Origin: Gymnogyps californianus
Lineage: Eukaryota; Chordata; Aves; Accipitriformes; Cathartidae
Reading direction: 5' to 3'
Length of the DNA: 64,000 bases
NCBI RefSeq assembly: GCF_018139145.2
Contig: NC_059481.1
Span: 16,914,368-16,978,367, forward strand
The notes beneath the pieces were generated by a model. The model ran no database searches. It was not told the DNA's origin and saw only the letters and a list, made by a program, of their open reading frames with translations. Every line of letters starts with the position of its first letter. Position 1 is the first letter of the stretch. Shown piece after piece: positions 38,703 through 49,983 of this stretch. Position numbers and translations under genes: made by a program.

Positions 38703-40649
38703 GATGGCGATTTCCACATTACTTAACATGTGTCAGCAATTTTGAACAGTTGCTTTGAAGATTCTTAGACCTAACCAAGCAAAACTCCACCACTGAGAGC
38801 CCGGTATAGTACTTGGCGGATGAAAAGCTGCCTGGGAACTCTATCAAGACTCTGAAAAACATTCCCCCTATTAATGTTCAAACAATCTGGTTTAGTTAAA
38901 ATAGTTTTAAAATGTAACAAGATGGAAATACAAACAAAAACACATTTCTCAAGTTTAAAAAGGTCGAGCCAAAGCAGCAAAGCTCTACCAAAAGTTAGGG
39001 CTAACAATGATGGTTGCAGGGGTAAACCCTGCCTCTTCCTTCCCCTCTCCCAGACTATTCTTCTCCAAACGAACTAGCAAAATAAACAAGAATCAAAACA
39101 CCCACAGCAGAAAATAGTATGCAGCTTTAAAAGAAAGAAAACAACTCAGCTATACTTCATTACTCCATCCAGTCCAAATACACATCGAGTCGTTAACTCT
39201 TGTTCCCCTCTGACAATGCTAAGTGAGATCAATAAAAGCAAAAATAACAAAATGCTTTTCAAGACACTATTATATGGACAGGAAGGCTTAAAAGACAAGG
39301 TGATGCATTGTTGAACAGGCACCAGTTTGAATCAGAGAGGGATGGAGTGCAAATCTCTACTGGGCAGAAAGAGGGAATAACCAAACCTAGAATGGCACAA
39401 AGACCCAACACAGATGGTCCACAGGTCGCCATGTGGAGGGTGAAGTAAAGATACTTATGTAAATAGGGACAAGGCTGCCAAAGGCTGACAAGTTACCTCT
39501 TCCTTTGCAGAATACCAATATGCAACCGAAAAGCAAAGAGCTACAACAAAATCCAGACCTTATTTTGATCCAGTTCTTCCTTTAGGTTATAATTAACCCT
39601 ATACAAAACATCAGCACAAACTGTACAGACACTCCAGTTTGCTCAGTGGTCACGTAATTTCTTCTCAGTGATCAAACAGAGAATTAGGGAACAAGGGGAC
39701 AACAGTCACTTTCTATTCTGCCACCAGCCTGCATCTCTTCAGACACATCACTTAAGGCAAAGCTCAGCGGGCACTCACTCTCCCCACTTTGTGCTGCAGT
39801 GGAGATCTCGCCTGTTGCAAACACCAACTTCAATCATAAACTGCAGCGGCTTACTTGGCAAACACTCAGATTTAGTGGGTATTTCAGAAAAAGCTGCCAA
39901 GTCTCAGATTCCCCACATAGTAAATAAGGGTAATATTGCTCACCTATCTTCACACATGCTTTGCAACACAATATCTGAAGAGACAACACACTGTTACAAA
40001 TCTACAATACACAAAAGCAATTGTACATGTTAATTTGCAGTTTAGCACTATTAATAAGGACAAGTTTATCAAAGCGCAAAGGGCGTTTCCTACAGTGGGA
40101 ATTTCGTAACTGGATGACAAGACACAGCCTGCTTGTTCTGCACTTTTTGTAAGATTGTTGGGTCTTTCTTGTCACAAAACAACTCTTGTTGTACCAATAT
40201 TTAATTAAAAACAAGCGAAGAAAGTGTACCCAAACCTTCCCATTTGTTTTCAAGTCTAAGGAACCCGCACTGGCGAGTCACAGCTGATGAACCATTGATA
40301 CGCACTGCATTGCAAGGAAATGAAGAGGCATGGACCAGATGTTCCTTGGTCAACTCTTTTCAGCTTGATAAAGACCCAACTACACCAGATGCTACAGCTG
40401 ATGTGAGGGAGTCAGACTAAGTCTGAACAGTCTTCCCCTACAAGTTGACAGACTACAAGAAAACCACAACAACAGGCCAATGCCCACTGTTACGGAGCTG
40501 GATGCAACTAATTTCGTTCAGTTCAAATATGACTTGACACACATGACCGCTTCAGGAAAGCCAAAAAAAAGAACAGGTTTACTTGGGTCTTATATTTCAC
40601 TGCCCATCTTCTGCAAATTCAAGGTTGGTTGTTGTGATGATGCTGAGGT

Positions 40650-40727
40650 TTGGGGTTTGTTTTGGGTTTTTTTTTTTTGGTTTTTGTTTTGGTTGTTTTT
40701 TTTTTAAATAACCCCAAAACCCAAAAA
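40650..40727. repeat. G/T-rich tract followed by imperfect A/C-rich inverse
   Basis: A TTGGGGTTTGTTTTGGG tract with long T runs is followed by AACCCCAAAACCCAAAAA at 40710-40727. The two halves are imperfectly inverted, so the region could form a long low-complexity hairpin. Similar GGGGTTTGTTTGG plus poly-T text occurs at 45000-45037, and its inverse at 43522-43560. This suggests a recurrent low-complexity type rather than a gene feature. Confidence 0.7.
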
Positions 40728-40970
40728 TTCCTATTTCTAAAGACCATGTTAGGTTTTCCCCCCTCCTTCACAGGCCTGGCTATGGATACACAGATGCCTG
40801 GTTTCCAGCCTCTGTACTGTTAGAAGTTACACTTGGAATAGCTGCAACTGAAGGCAACGGAAGATTTCAATAGTAGTTTCTTTGTCACTCCAAGAATCCG
40901 CTTTGCCACACAAGCCTGCAATTCCAGATTTCTGCATACATTGCAAGGGGCACGTGGCACGGATGCTTAC

Positions 40971-41024
40971 CAGTGGCTGAAGTTCAGCACGTTCCTGGGC
41001 AGTTCTGCGGTAACCACATTTAGA
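40971..41024 (-). other. Candidate minus-strand internal exon, 54 bp
   Basis: Read on the minus strand, a strong acceptor (CTGAAACCTTCTTTAACAG) precedes 54 bases that end in CCACTG|GTAAGC. The length is a multiple of three and two frames are open. One reads SKCGYRRTAQERAELQPL and the other LNVVTAELPRNVLNFSH. The strand agrees with the 58-kb CpG-island donors. I recognise neither peptide. It could equally be a 5'UTR exon or a chance match, but it has the best paired splice signals among the minus-strand candidates. Confidence 0.25.
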
Positions 41025-43521
41025 CTGTTAAAGAAGGTTTCAGCAGAGGTTGGAGATGAAAGTAGGTAAAGAAATCCAAAATTCAGAGACCAAACCCTGC
41101 AGATGCAATTCAAACTTCGCAAACTCGTGACACGTTGAAAGAGTATGGGTTTTCCATCTCATCCTCCAAGGGAAGCTGCAGCACACGCTTAGCAGTGCCA
41201 GAAAGGTTAGAGGGCTGCCAGAGCATACACAGGAGAAGGTTTGTGTGCAAACAGAATAAACAGCCTCTACTAAATTCTTGTAACCAATTAAGCAACAACT
41301 CTCCACTGAAAACACAGCATCACCCAGCTGCTTACCTAATCCTGAACTCCTGCTTCTTGAGCTGGCTTTCAATTTTTTAAGTCTTCCACTTCTCTTCAGA
41401 AGCAAAAGGTGAATGAATGCTGATTCTCTAGACATCCTGGTTAAAAGGCAAATAAAAGCCCTGCAAAGACCATCAGTACTCAGAAGTGACTTAACACTAA
41501 TGAGCTTTTGCCAGCAAGTCTGCAAACATTAATACGTGTGAGTAGCCATGCTAAATCCACCCAAATTACCTATCTGCAAGGCTCTCCTCCAGCCTGAACT
41601 GGACTTCAAGCCAAGGGAAGACCAAGCCTGGAAGATGACTATGGATTTTCTCTGGTCTGCGTCCCTGTGTTAAGCTACTCAGTGATGCTAAGCAGATGCG
41701 TTTTGAATGTGCTGCTTTACATCTCATGTAAAAGGAGGAGAAAAGGAAAAAGACTCAGAAACAGTACTTATCTGAAAAAAGCAAATATTTTAAAATAACT
41801 ACTGCTACTGTTTGTAGAATGGCCTGGAAGAGAGATACATCTGAAATTCCTCTAAATACATGTGTTCAGTTTTTAAACTGCATACGAGTCAATCTGACAA
41901 ACGAGCTTAGTTAGCATTGCTCAAACTAAGCCGAGGGTCCCGTCCCCCACCCTCTTCCTAAATAAGCAAGCACAAGTTTCTGGCATAGATAGTGGTGTGT
42001 GAGATTTTAACGTTCCCCTTTCCATAAACAGTCATACATCAAGCTCTAAAAATTTGCTTCACAGAAACATTTGCACTAGTAAAACTCAATTATTCTAGTA
42101 TTTGTATAACACATGCAGGAGGGGTGCATAAAAAGGTTATGGTGAGCTCATTTAAGAATTTAAACAAGTACTTGATAAAAAGTTTCTGAATTATTCACTC
42201 AGGTCCACTATTAAATCAGGCTTCCAAAGGAGTCTTTAAACAATAGCACAGAAGACGCTGTATTTATAACAAAAAGGCAGTATTGAAGCTATCACTCTGT
42301 CTCACAGCACAAGTCATTCATAATTACAGTCGTAAATGCACACAGGCACGGTATCGTGCATTGGTTCACAATCCTGCCGGATTAACTGGACACTTCGAAT
42401 ATTTATACTAATATTCCCTTCTGGAGAGGCAGCACCATTTCTATCTAAATATCTTAAGTACTGCTTTTTACGCTAAGACAGAGCAATTTCTTCAAGAACA
42501 TCCAAAGTTGAGAGAAGCACTCGAGCAGTACTACGCAAGATTGGGACAAACTTTTATATTTATTTCTTTTTATACCAGCCCACATGGGCTAGCACACAAG
42601 TATTTTGCCATGCCCCCCCAAAGCTTCAGAGCCAAACTCAACTGACATCACCACCATGCATCTCTCAGTTACAAACTTTCATACTAAGTTTATGTAGAGC
42701 ACAGCAGTTTTCTGCATACTTGCTCCTTGCATACATACCAATTTTTTTTTCCAAGCCTCAGAGCCCACTTGGAATAATGACCATCTCTAGAGGGAGGAAA
42801 AGCAGGGGACTTCAAAGAGATATCACAAGTGGTGCTCCACTTCTCTGGTACATGCATCCTCTCACCACCTGCTTCCTTTCTCCCCATCTCTTTTTCTTCC
42901 ACATCACAGACTGCTCTTGGTAGTTCAGCTCGATGAGCGCGAGCCAAGATTTCCTCCCAAAATAACTACTCCAAGACCATTTCAGCTATGAGCATCACCC
43001 ACAGAAACATTCCCATTTGCATATCATCCTCTCTCCTGCATCAGTCTGTTCCCAAATAAACTCATGGGGTGGTGATACAAGGTCATAAAGTTGTGAAAAA
43101 AACCAGGATACCCTCCCACTGCATCCAGCCATGCTCCCAGAGCAAGGGCAGGATGAGTCAGTCTCCCAATATAGCTGGTTTCAGGCATTTCTGACAGCAT
43201 TACTTTAATGACAGTATTTCATTTCCTTCAGCCATCTCATTGACAGCGCTCAAGTTAAGTATTAATGAAGTGTTTTAACACTCTCACTGTCTGGAGATGT
43301 GGGGTGTCACCTAACCAGCTGCTCAAGGGTGAACACATAGCTGCTCCATTCACCAACACAACCAAGAAAAGGGTTTCTGTGTCACATGAGTTAAGAGGAG
43401 GTTTGAGGGTGAGAAGAATGGGCCAAAACTACCACATTAACAGATACCACCAAGCCCTGGGACAACAGTGGGAGCCTTCCCTGAGCAGAACCAGCAGCAC
43501 AAAGACCACCATAACCCATCC

Positions 43522-43541
43522 AAAAAAAAAAAAAAAAAAAA
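43522..43541. repeat. Poly-A run (20 A) followed by ACCC repeats
   Basis: Twenty A are followed by an AACCC/AAACCC-type tail to about 43560. No AATAAA signal precedes the run, so it is not clearly a retrotransposed tail. Confidence 0.9.
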
Positions 43542-44869
43542 CCCAACCCAAACCCAAAATCTAAAGGAAGGTATCTTGCCATTTCTGAAGAAATGGGGGT
43601 TCAGATGGCTTTGTTTTGCTGTTACAAAGCCAAGCCATAGCAGCAGTGCCATCAGCAACACACCTCCTGAAACCTTTTTTTTTTAAACCCTTAAATTCAA
43701 CTTTGCTGCTGTACCTTCCTTCAAACCTACACCCCACCTCCTCATCCGCATGTTCTTACAAATCTATCTATTTGAAGCACTGGTTTTCCTGACTATGGGT
43801 AAGACTAAACACCTGCATCACTGCAAATGTAATTATGGCAAAATACCACGGCTATTTGTAGACTTCCTGTTCAACAAATAATATTAGTATACCTTTGCCT
43901 TAAGCAATTATTTACAGGGCTGGAAATCCTGAAGAGACACTAGAGAGATAGCAGAAGTAACCCCCCCTCCATTATGCAATGATGCCTTGTATTAGCTTAG
44001 GGAATGACTCAGAGGGGAAAACAAAATCATCAGAATAATTCTTTATAAATCTGTCCAACGAAAAGAAGAAAAAAAATTAATTCTGCATTAGCTTATTCCA
44101 ATCGAGACAGGGAGGCATTTTACACTTGAACTGAATTGGCAGCTCAAATTCAACTTCAGGCTCCAATGCAGGCTTTAAGTCAAATTCCTAAGCAGAGTAA
44201 AACCCTTATTAGCCTGTCTTCACTGTAATTTTAATCTTAGTTAATTCTGAGTATGTAATTTATGTTAAGAATAGCCCGCTTTTTTTCAGAACTGGATGTA
44301 TTGCATGCAGAATTATTCCCTGGCTAGCACAGTTAAGGTTTCCCTTAGAGAAATAATTTTTCACATATTGACAGCAAAACAAAAATGACTGAAAGCTTTA
44401 AAAACATGCAAAAGCATTTTCATAAATGCATCACAGCCAGTTGTATTAATTGACCTAATATATCCCTAACCCATCAAAACCTGGCCATGCAGTCTCACTT
44501 TAAATGGATGCTATGTACTAGAAAGATTTTTTGATCTGTTTAAAAAAAATGACATTTTTCTTTCACTACACACACACAAGGGGTGGGAGAAGAGAGGAAA
44601 ATGATTGATATTTCTACTTTTACAAAGGAACAAAAGCATCCCATTCCCTCTCCCCTCCATTTTCCCCAATTTATGATTAAAATTGCAAGCAGAAAAGTAG
44701 AAAGAAAACACCCTGTAAAGACAACGCCTCAATTTTGAGTTCCACTAACATGACAAAATTCATAACAATTTCTCTAGTTTAAATGAAAAAGATTGTAAAC
44801 TTTAGACAATGCTTTAAAAAGTCTGCTTTAGAGTCAAAATTGTCAATGCTGCCAGTACACAACACTCAC

Positions 44870-44969
44870 CCATGTCAGCACAAGCAGTATTTACATCCTG
44901 TATCTGACCTAAAGCTCTGAAGCCCAGGTTACTAGCTCTCCCAACCGTGAAGTGTTCGTTACGTATTTC
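44870..44969 (-). other. Candidate minus-strand exon with open frame
   Basis: A consensus donor (GACATGG|GTGAGT) ends the segment at 44870 on the minus strand. The frame upstream is open for about 40 codons and looks protein-like, reading EIRNEHFTVGRASNLGFRAL and then GQIQDVNTACADM. The acceptor is uncertain: AATGCAG at 44970 lacks a pyrimidine tract, and GGGCTTCAG at 44917 is a better but shorter choice. An in-frame TAA lies shortly beyond the first. No protein family is recognised. The strand matches the other minus candidates. Confidence 0.2.
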
Positions 44970-45023
44970 CTGCATTATTTGCATGGTTTCTTAGGTTTGG
45001 GGGGTTTGTTTGGTTTTTTGTTG

Positions 45024-45037
45024 TTTTTTTTTTTTTT
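45024..45037. repeat. Poly-T run with G/T-rich lead-in
   Basis: Fourteen T follow GGGGGGTTTGTTTGG-type sequence. This lead-in and run recur in similar form at 40.65 kb. Confidence 0.85.
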
Positions 45038-47518
45038 AAATGCCCACTTAGTAAAAAGCTACTGAGATCTCCCACTCAAGCTCAAGAAAAAACATTGAGT
45101 GAATTATCAGCGTGGTTTCCTACCCTCCTTTCTGCACTTGCTGCTGCAGCTTCATATCGTTCCCTTCACTCCCACTCCTCTAAGAGTTGGTTTCATGTAA
45201 AAGTAGTTCAACTCTTATCACCCATCTCCAAGCCTGCAAACCCACATGTCCTTTCAAGTGAAGCTTACACCCTGTCAGAGCCTATTTGTATAATCTGAAT
45301 AGGAGAGACAGGGAATAGTTATGCATCTGCCAAGTGAGGGGTTGTGATTTGAGAGTGAAATCCAAGCAAGATGCACGGACCAGGAAAAGAGCCGGAGTCT
45401 GCCAAGAGCACGACATCAGGTCTATCCTGCATTGGGTCTTGCAGCCGCAGGCTGGCACAAGAACACCCGATATTTTAACAACTTGCACTAAAATCCACAC
45501 GAAGGAAAAAAAATAATTTAATTACACATCTTAGCCTCTAGGTTTTCCTCCATTTTGTGTGGTGTACACATGCAAAAGTTAAGGAGAGGGTTTCCAGGAC
45601 TCAGCAGCACGTATGGCACCGCACTGAGCCGTGCTTAAAGTGGGCAGTTGTGCAAGGGAAGCGAACCAGAGAGGACGCGGACAGATGTTTCCATTCACGA
45701 ACACTGCCAAGGAGCCGGGAATGCCGAGTTCACTACCTTGGCATTATTTACATTTCACAACATCCAGTAATAACCATGCCACAAGCAGTTTAAAAAAGGA
45801 AAATACGGCACAGCAGGGGAGCTTTTCACAACGACCTTCATTAAGGGGACAAAAATGAAAAGCTTTTTTATTCCAGTTCTGAAACCTTGCCTTGTTTCAT
45901 TTTGCCCACTGTCATCCAAACGGGACACCAGCATCCCAAGCCTCATCTGCTCGCAGGACAGCCCCGAGCTATTGCCATTTTGCAAGAGGAGTACGCATAC
46001 GCTTGCTTCTGGGGCATCAGGGATGGTTATCTCTGTGGTCCCTGAACCACCTGAACTTTCTCCTTCCATTTTCCAGAATAACCTGATTTTCAATCTAGCA
46101 CAGGACAGTTTCTCCTTTAGCAACTGTGCCACAAACAAAATGCTCCAAAGACCAAACCTGGCGCTCTTGGCTCAAAAAATATCCTTACAAACAGTTGGGA
46201 GGGTGCGTTTCAGAGGCATTCATCCAAACCTCAATCCTGAGACCCAACAGGTTTGAAAATTAGCTGCCAGATCCAGTCTGGCAACTGGAACAGCTACTCC
46301 AAGCGCTGTCCCATCCACCCGAACACACTGGAGTGTTACACACAGACCACATGCAACGACGTGCTCCGCCTGTCCCAAGGTGCTCCCTGCGGCAAGAGAT
46401 AGGAAAAGTGATGGGGAAAGCATTTTTTCACACCAGCTTTATGATCCATAAAGTCCGTTCTGAGCCCACAGCAGAGGTACAGAGAAAAAAAAGGTCAATA
46501 TAACCCACTTCTATTAAAGTCAGTACTTGCTTGAGCTTTTAAAGGGGTTCTGTACTTCAAATGTGTTACACACTCTATATCATATTTCTTTTAAAGCATC
46601 ATGCTGGTGAACATTGCCCAGAGAGGGCAACTTTACTGCGAGTGAGCACAAGGCTCTCCTCCCACCGCCACCACCACAACAGGACACCTTCCTTCCCAAA
46701 GTAAGCCAGACACTAATCCTATTTATGGATCCCATTGCAGAACCAGACAAGCTTCCTAGCCACTATTCATCAACATGCAAATAGGTTTTATTACATGGCA
46801 GGGAGAACAGATTTAAAAAAAAAAAAAGTAGTCCTAAAGTTCTGCCTTACTTCTTAAAAGAAATATACATTTGAAGAGTAGTTGGAAAATCAACATAGAA
46901 CAGTAATATCTGCAAATAAAGGCTCATCACAACTTCTTTGGAGACCACATTATTGAAAAAAACCTGGCAATTTCAAATTAGCTCCTATAGGATTATTAGA
47001 GGAAAGCAAATATCCATGGAAAAGAAGGCTAGCTGAAGCACGAAGGGACAGACCTCCAGAAGAACATCAGCTCCATCGCTCCCCCACGCCCAGAAGAAAG
47101 GCAGGGAACATAACCATGAAATCTTCCTGACTTTGCAGAAAAAAAGACTACATCAGTTTCCACAGACACATAGCTGGACAACATTCACCAGCACTACTTT
47201 TAAACATTAACATAGCAGAGTCCACTGACTTGCCCTGCTAACTCTTTGGGGTTTTAGTGGGAAGTACAACTTTGTTCTTACAAGCATTTTCATAGAAGCA
47301 CCTTTGCATTTAAAATGCCAACTGTAAATGCATCTGCTATTCACATAAAGCACCCACAAGCACGTAATTTGATATGCAAGAAGTTTTACAAAGCTCTCAA
47401 AGAGCCCAAGGACATTTGGAAGGTTGGACGCAAGTTTAGAATGAGTCTTAGCATATCATCAGCAAAAAAACAATTCTATTCTTAGATATCTCCCTTTGGT
47501 GTTTCCTATAATCTTCCC

Positions 47519-47589
47519 TTTTTTTTTTTTTTCTCCTACTCCTTTGAGAAAGTAAGTTGTTTGGTTATTAGGGGGGAAAAAAAAAAAAA
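47519..47589. repeat. Opposed poly-T and poly-A runs (potential hairpin)
   Basis: Fourteen T at 47519-47532 and thirteen A at 47577-47589 (preceded by six G) are separated by 44 bases. They could pair as a 13-bp stem in single-stranded form. An accidental pairing of two homopolymers is the simplest explanation. Confidence 0.75.
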
Positions 47590-48889
47590 TGGAAGAACCT
47601 GTTCTGCAAGGCATACGAACAAAGCAGTATCTTCCAAAAAAAGAAAAGCTCATTCAAAAGTATGTAAATATTAGGGCTGGTAACACAAACAATAAAACCA
47701 CAGGAAACACAAGAAATTAAGAACAGATCAGGACTTATTCGATTTCCTGGCTGCTGGATATATAAGCACTTTTCTGGGTTAGACTTATCAGACAAGATTT
47801 ATTTTCTGAATAACAGACATCGGGGAGTTGACACAGATAATTTAAAGAGGCAAACAGAAAATCAATGTCTGTTCTGATCCCGCCTGCGCTCCTTAGCGGG
47901 CAAGGGCACTGACCAAGGCAACTATACCCAGAACCTGGCACATCACGGCACTGGGGGTTCAGCATCCTGCATTAAGCAGTGAATTAAGTTTGCTAACTTC
48001 AAGGAGAAGTTAGGAAACAGGATTACTCCCGTATCTTCACAGTACGCTGCTTACTGCCCAGGACACATCCAAAAGTCTGCTCTTGAATGAGGCAGAGCTT
48101 GCTAATGCTGAAGCTGAGCAAGAAGCAGAGGTGACAGTTAGTTCCCAACATGCAGCGTGGTCCATGCCATCACCACCCCGCAGCTCTCCCTGGCTGGAAG
48201 GCACACTCCCAGAGCTCGTCATCCCCCAGCTCAGGCATATTCCCAAATTCCACGTTGCTGCTAGGCTCTCGTCTAGCAGCACCCCAACAGCTCCTTCTCT
48301 CCTCTCCACCACAACAATTCTTTTTTTTTTTTGTTTTGCCAACTGGCCAGAAGCGACATGGTCCCAACCAGGCAGAGTTTTACATCTCTTGTGCAGGAGT
48401 TCAAAACGCTGCTCTGCTGAGCATCACAGCCGCGTTAACACAACCATGCTGCAACGGCTCCCTGCTCCTCATTCTGACTTCCATCAAACGCTAAACCAAG
48501 TCTCCTTCATCCTCAAGTCATCCAGTGGCTCAGATCCAGCCTTATCTAAGAGTCAAAAAAATCCCTACAAAGAAAACCATTTATCTCCTTCAATGCAAAC
48601 ACCAAGTGATGCAGCATTCCCAAAGACAAAATTTAAGAAGACTGAAAGCATGCTTCCTCCAAAATGGCCTAAGTTTCTCTTGGCACTGAAATACCACAAG
48701 CCCAAGGCATAAATACACACAGGTATTTACGCAAACAGTATTATTCTTTTTTAATTAATATCAGAAGCACTGATGAGACTAGGTTTTTAGGAAAAATTGG
48801 CAAAGATTTTACAAATTAGTTCCTGGAGAGGGGGAAAAAAATGTAGACTCTAAGCAGAGCATTAAAAAAAAACTTTAGAAGTTTACACT

Positions 48890-49010
48890 CATTTGATACC
48901 TTTTATCATTTTTAGGCATTTCAAATGCTCAATCTTTCTACATAATGCAATTGTACAGTAACTGTATGATTGCTATTTATCTGCCATCTCATAGTATTAA
49001 TTGACATAGC
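48890..49010. promoter_or_regulatory. Possible conserved non-coding element
   Basis: This is an AT-rich block of complex, non-repetitive sequence with ATAATGCAATTG, the 13-bp palindrome TACAGT-A-ACTGTA (48954-48966) and TATTAATTGACA. It is rich in homeodomain/POU-type cores and looks like vertebrate developmental enhancers. No comparison was possible, so this is inference from texture alone. Confidence 0.2.
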
Positions 49011-49739
49011 AGAGGGGATGGGTCACCCAAGCAATCCAGTAAAGAAAGGCTAAAAAAGCACACTCATGTTTTGTAGTTTCAGGAAGATGTATACGTTTTC
49101 AAGCACTTCCTTTGCCACAAGTCCTCCATCCTCCTCAAGTAGTTTTGAATTTTCATTTCAAAACTTGCTCTCCACTTACTGAAGTGTTTCCCTTTTATAC
49201 ACCCGCTGTAAGCTGTTGCTGGGACAGGATCTCTTATTAGTCACAAACAGCCCGATGACTTCTGAACTTTGAGATTATAAAGCAAGAAAGTTACTGAACA
49301 CTCACATGCAAGTCAATTGGCTAAGAAAAAGCAGCACAAAGTCCTGCCAAAATCCTAGCTAATCTGATAAAGGAAAAACCAGGGAGGTCTAAGCACTAAA
49401 CCCCACAGTTTAAATAGAGCCAATTCCAGCTGCAGAAGGAAGCACATCACATTTAGCAGGGTACCTCTTCTTCAGATATGACATCTGAAGAGACAACATT
49501 TTACCACCTTAAAGGTACTGCCCATAAGTAAATTGTAAAATTCCCAAAATACAGGAAAACATGGGACTGACACGTGAATTTCATGTAGATTGACAAATGC
49601 TGCTTGTAATCTGACTGGAAGGAGGGAGAAACAAATTAGAGACGTACGTGACATGCAGCCAGTTACCACTTAAGTACTTCTTTAATTTTCCCACTTTCAA
49701 TGCACTTCACAAACAATTAATCCTCTTAACATCCATGCA

Positions 49740-49860
49740 AGCATATTTATTATCCACAGTTCTAGCTTGTAAGCTCTTCAAGCAATGAGCTAGCTCTTTT
49801 TCTAGCTTAATACACAGCTCATGAAAATTGGGACCGAGGCCCTGTTTTAACTGTGAAACA
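49740..49860 (+). mobile_element. Probable ancient repeat remnant (CR1/L3/MIR-like 3' region)
   Basis: CTAGCTTGTAAGCTCTTCAA, then GCAATGAGC, TACACAGCTCATGAAAATTG and GGACCGAGGCCCTG, resembles the phrase order 'GATTGTAAGCTCTTCGGGGCAGGGAC..TGTACAGCGCCTAGCACAATGGGGCCC' of old repeats in reptiles and birds. The block order supports the call. The family name is uncertain. Confidence 0.4.
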
Positions 49861-49948
49861 GCTGCCAAGAAATCAGCTCCCATCACCCCACTCCCTTCCA
49901 GCTTCTCACAGAGGAGACGAGCAAGACACCCACTCAAGAACATACTCT

Positions 49949-49983
49949 TAACCTAGTTAAAAGCACTTTTAACCTAGTTAAGT
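49949..49983. repeat. Short direct/inverted repeat TTAACCTAGTTAA
   Basis: TTAACCTAGTTAA occurs twice with a period of about 21 bp, separated by AAGCACTT. Because the core is nearly self-complementary and AGCACTT/AAGTGCT also pair, the segment is at once a tandem duplication and an imperfect hairpin. Confidence 0.8.

Larger units (their letters stand above)
38703..44869. other. Non-coding stretch with one exon candidate and low-complexity tracts
   Basis: Apart from the 41.0-kb exon candidate, the 40.65-kb G/T tract and the 43.5-kb A20 run, no gene is visible. The 161-codon minus ORF at 41040-41525 lacks recognisable domains and runs through the acceptor side of the exon candidate. It is probably a chance reading. 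Confidence 0.45.

Noticed and set aside
41040..41525. 161-codon minus-strand ORF
   Set aside because: No recognisable family and no splice support as a whole. The adjacent 54-bp candidate has better signals but lies outside it.
48083..48712. 209-codon plus-strand ORF
   Set aside because: It includes a homopolymer-encoded Phe run, has no recognisable domain or paired splice sites, and is overlapped by minus-strand ORFs.
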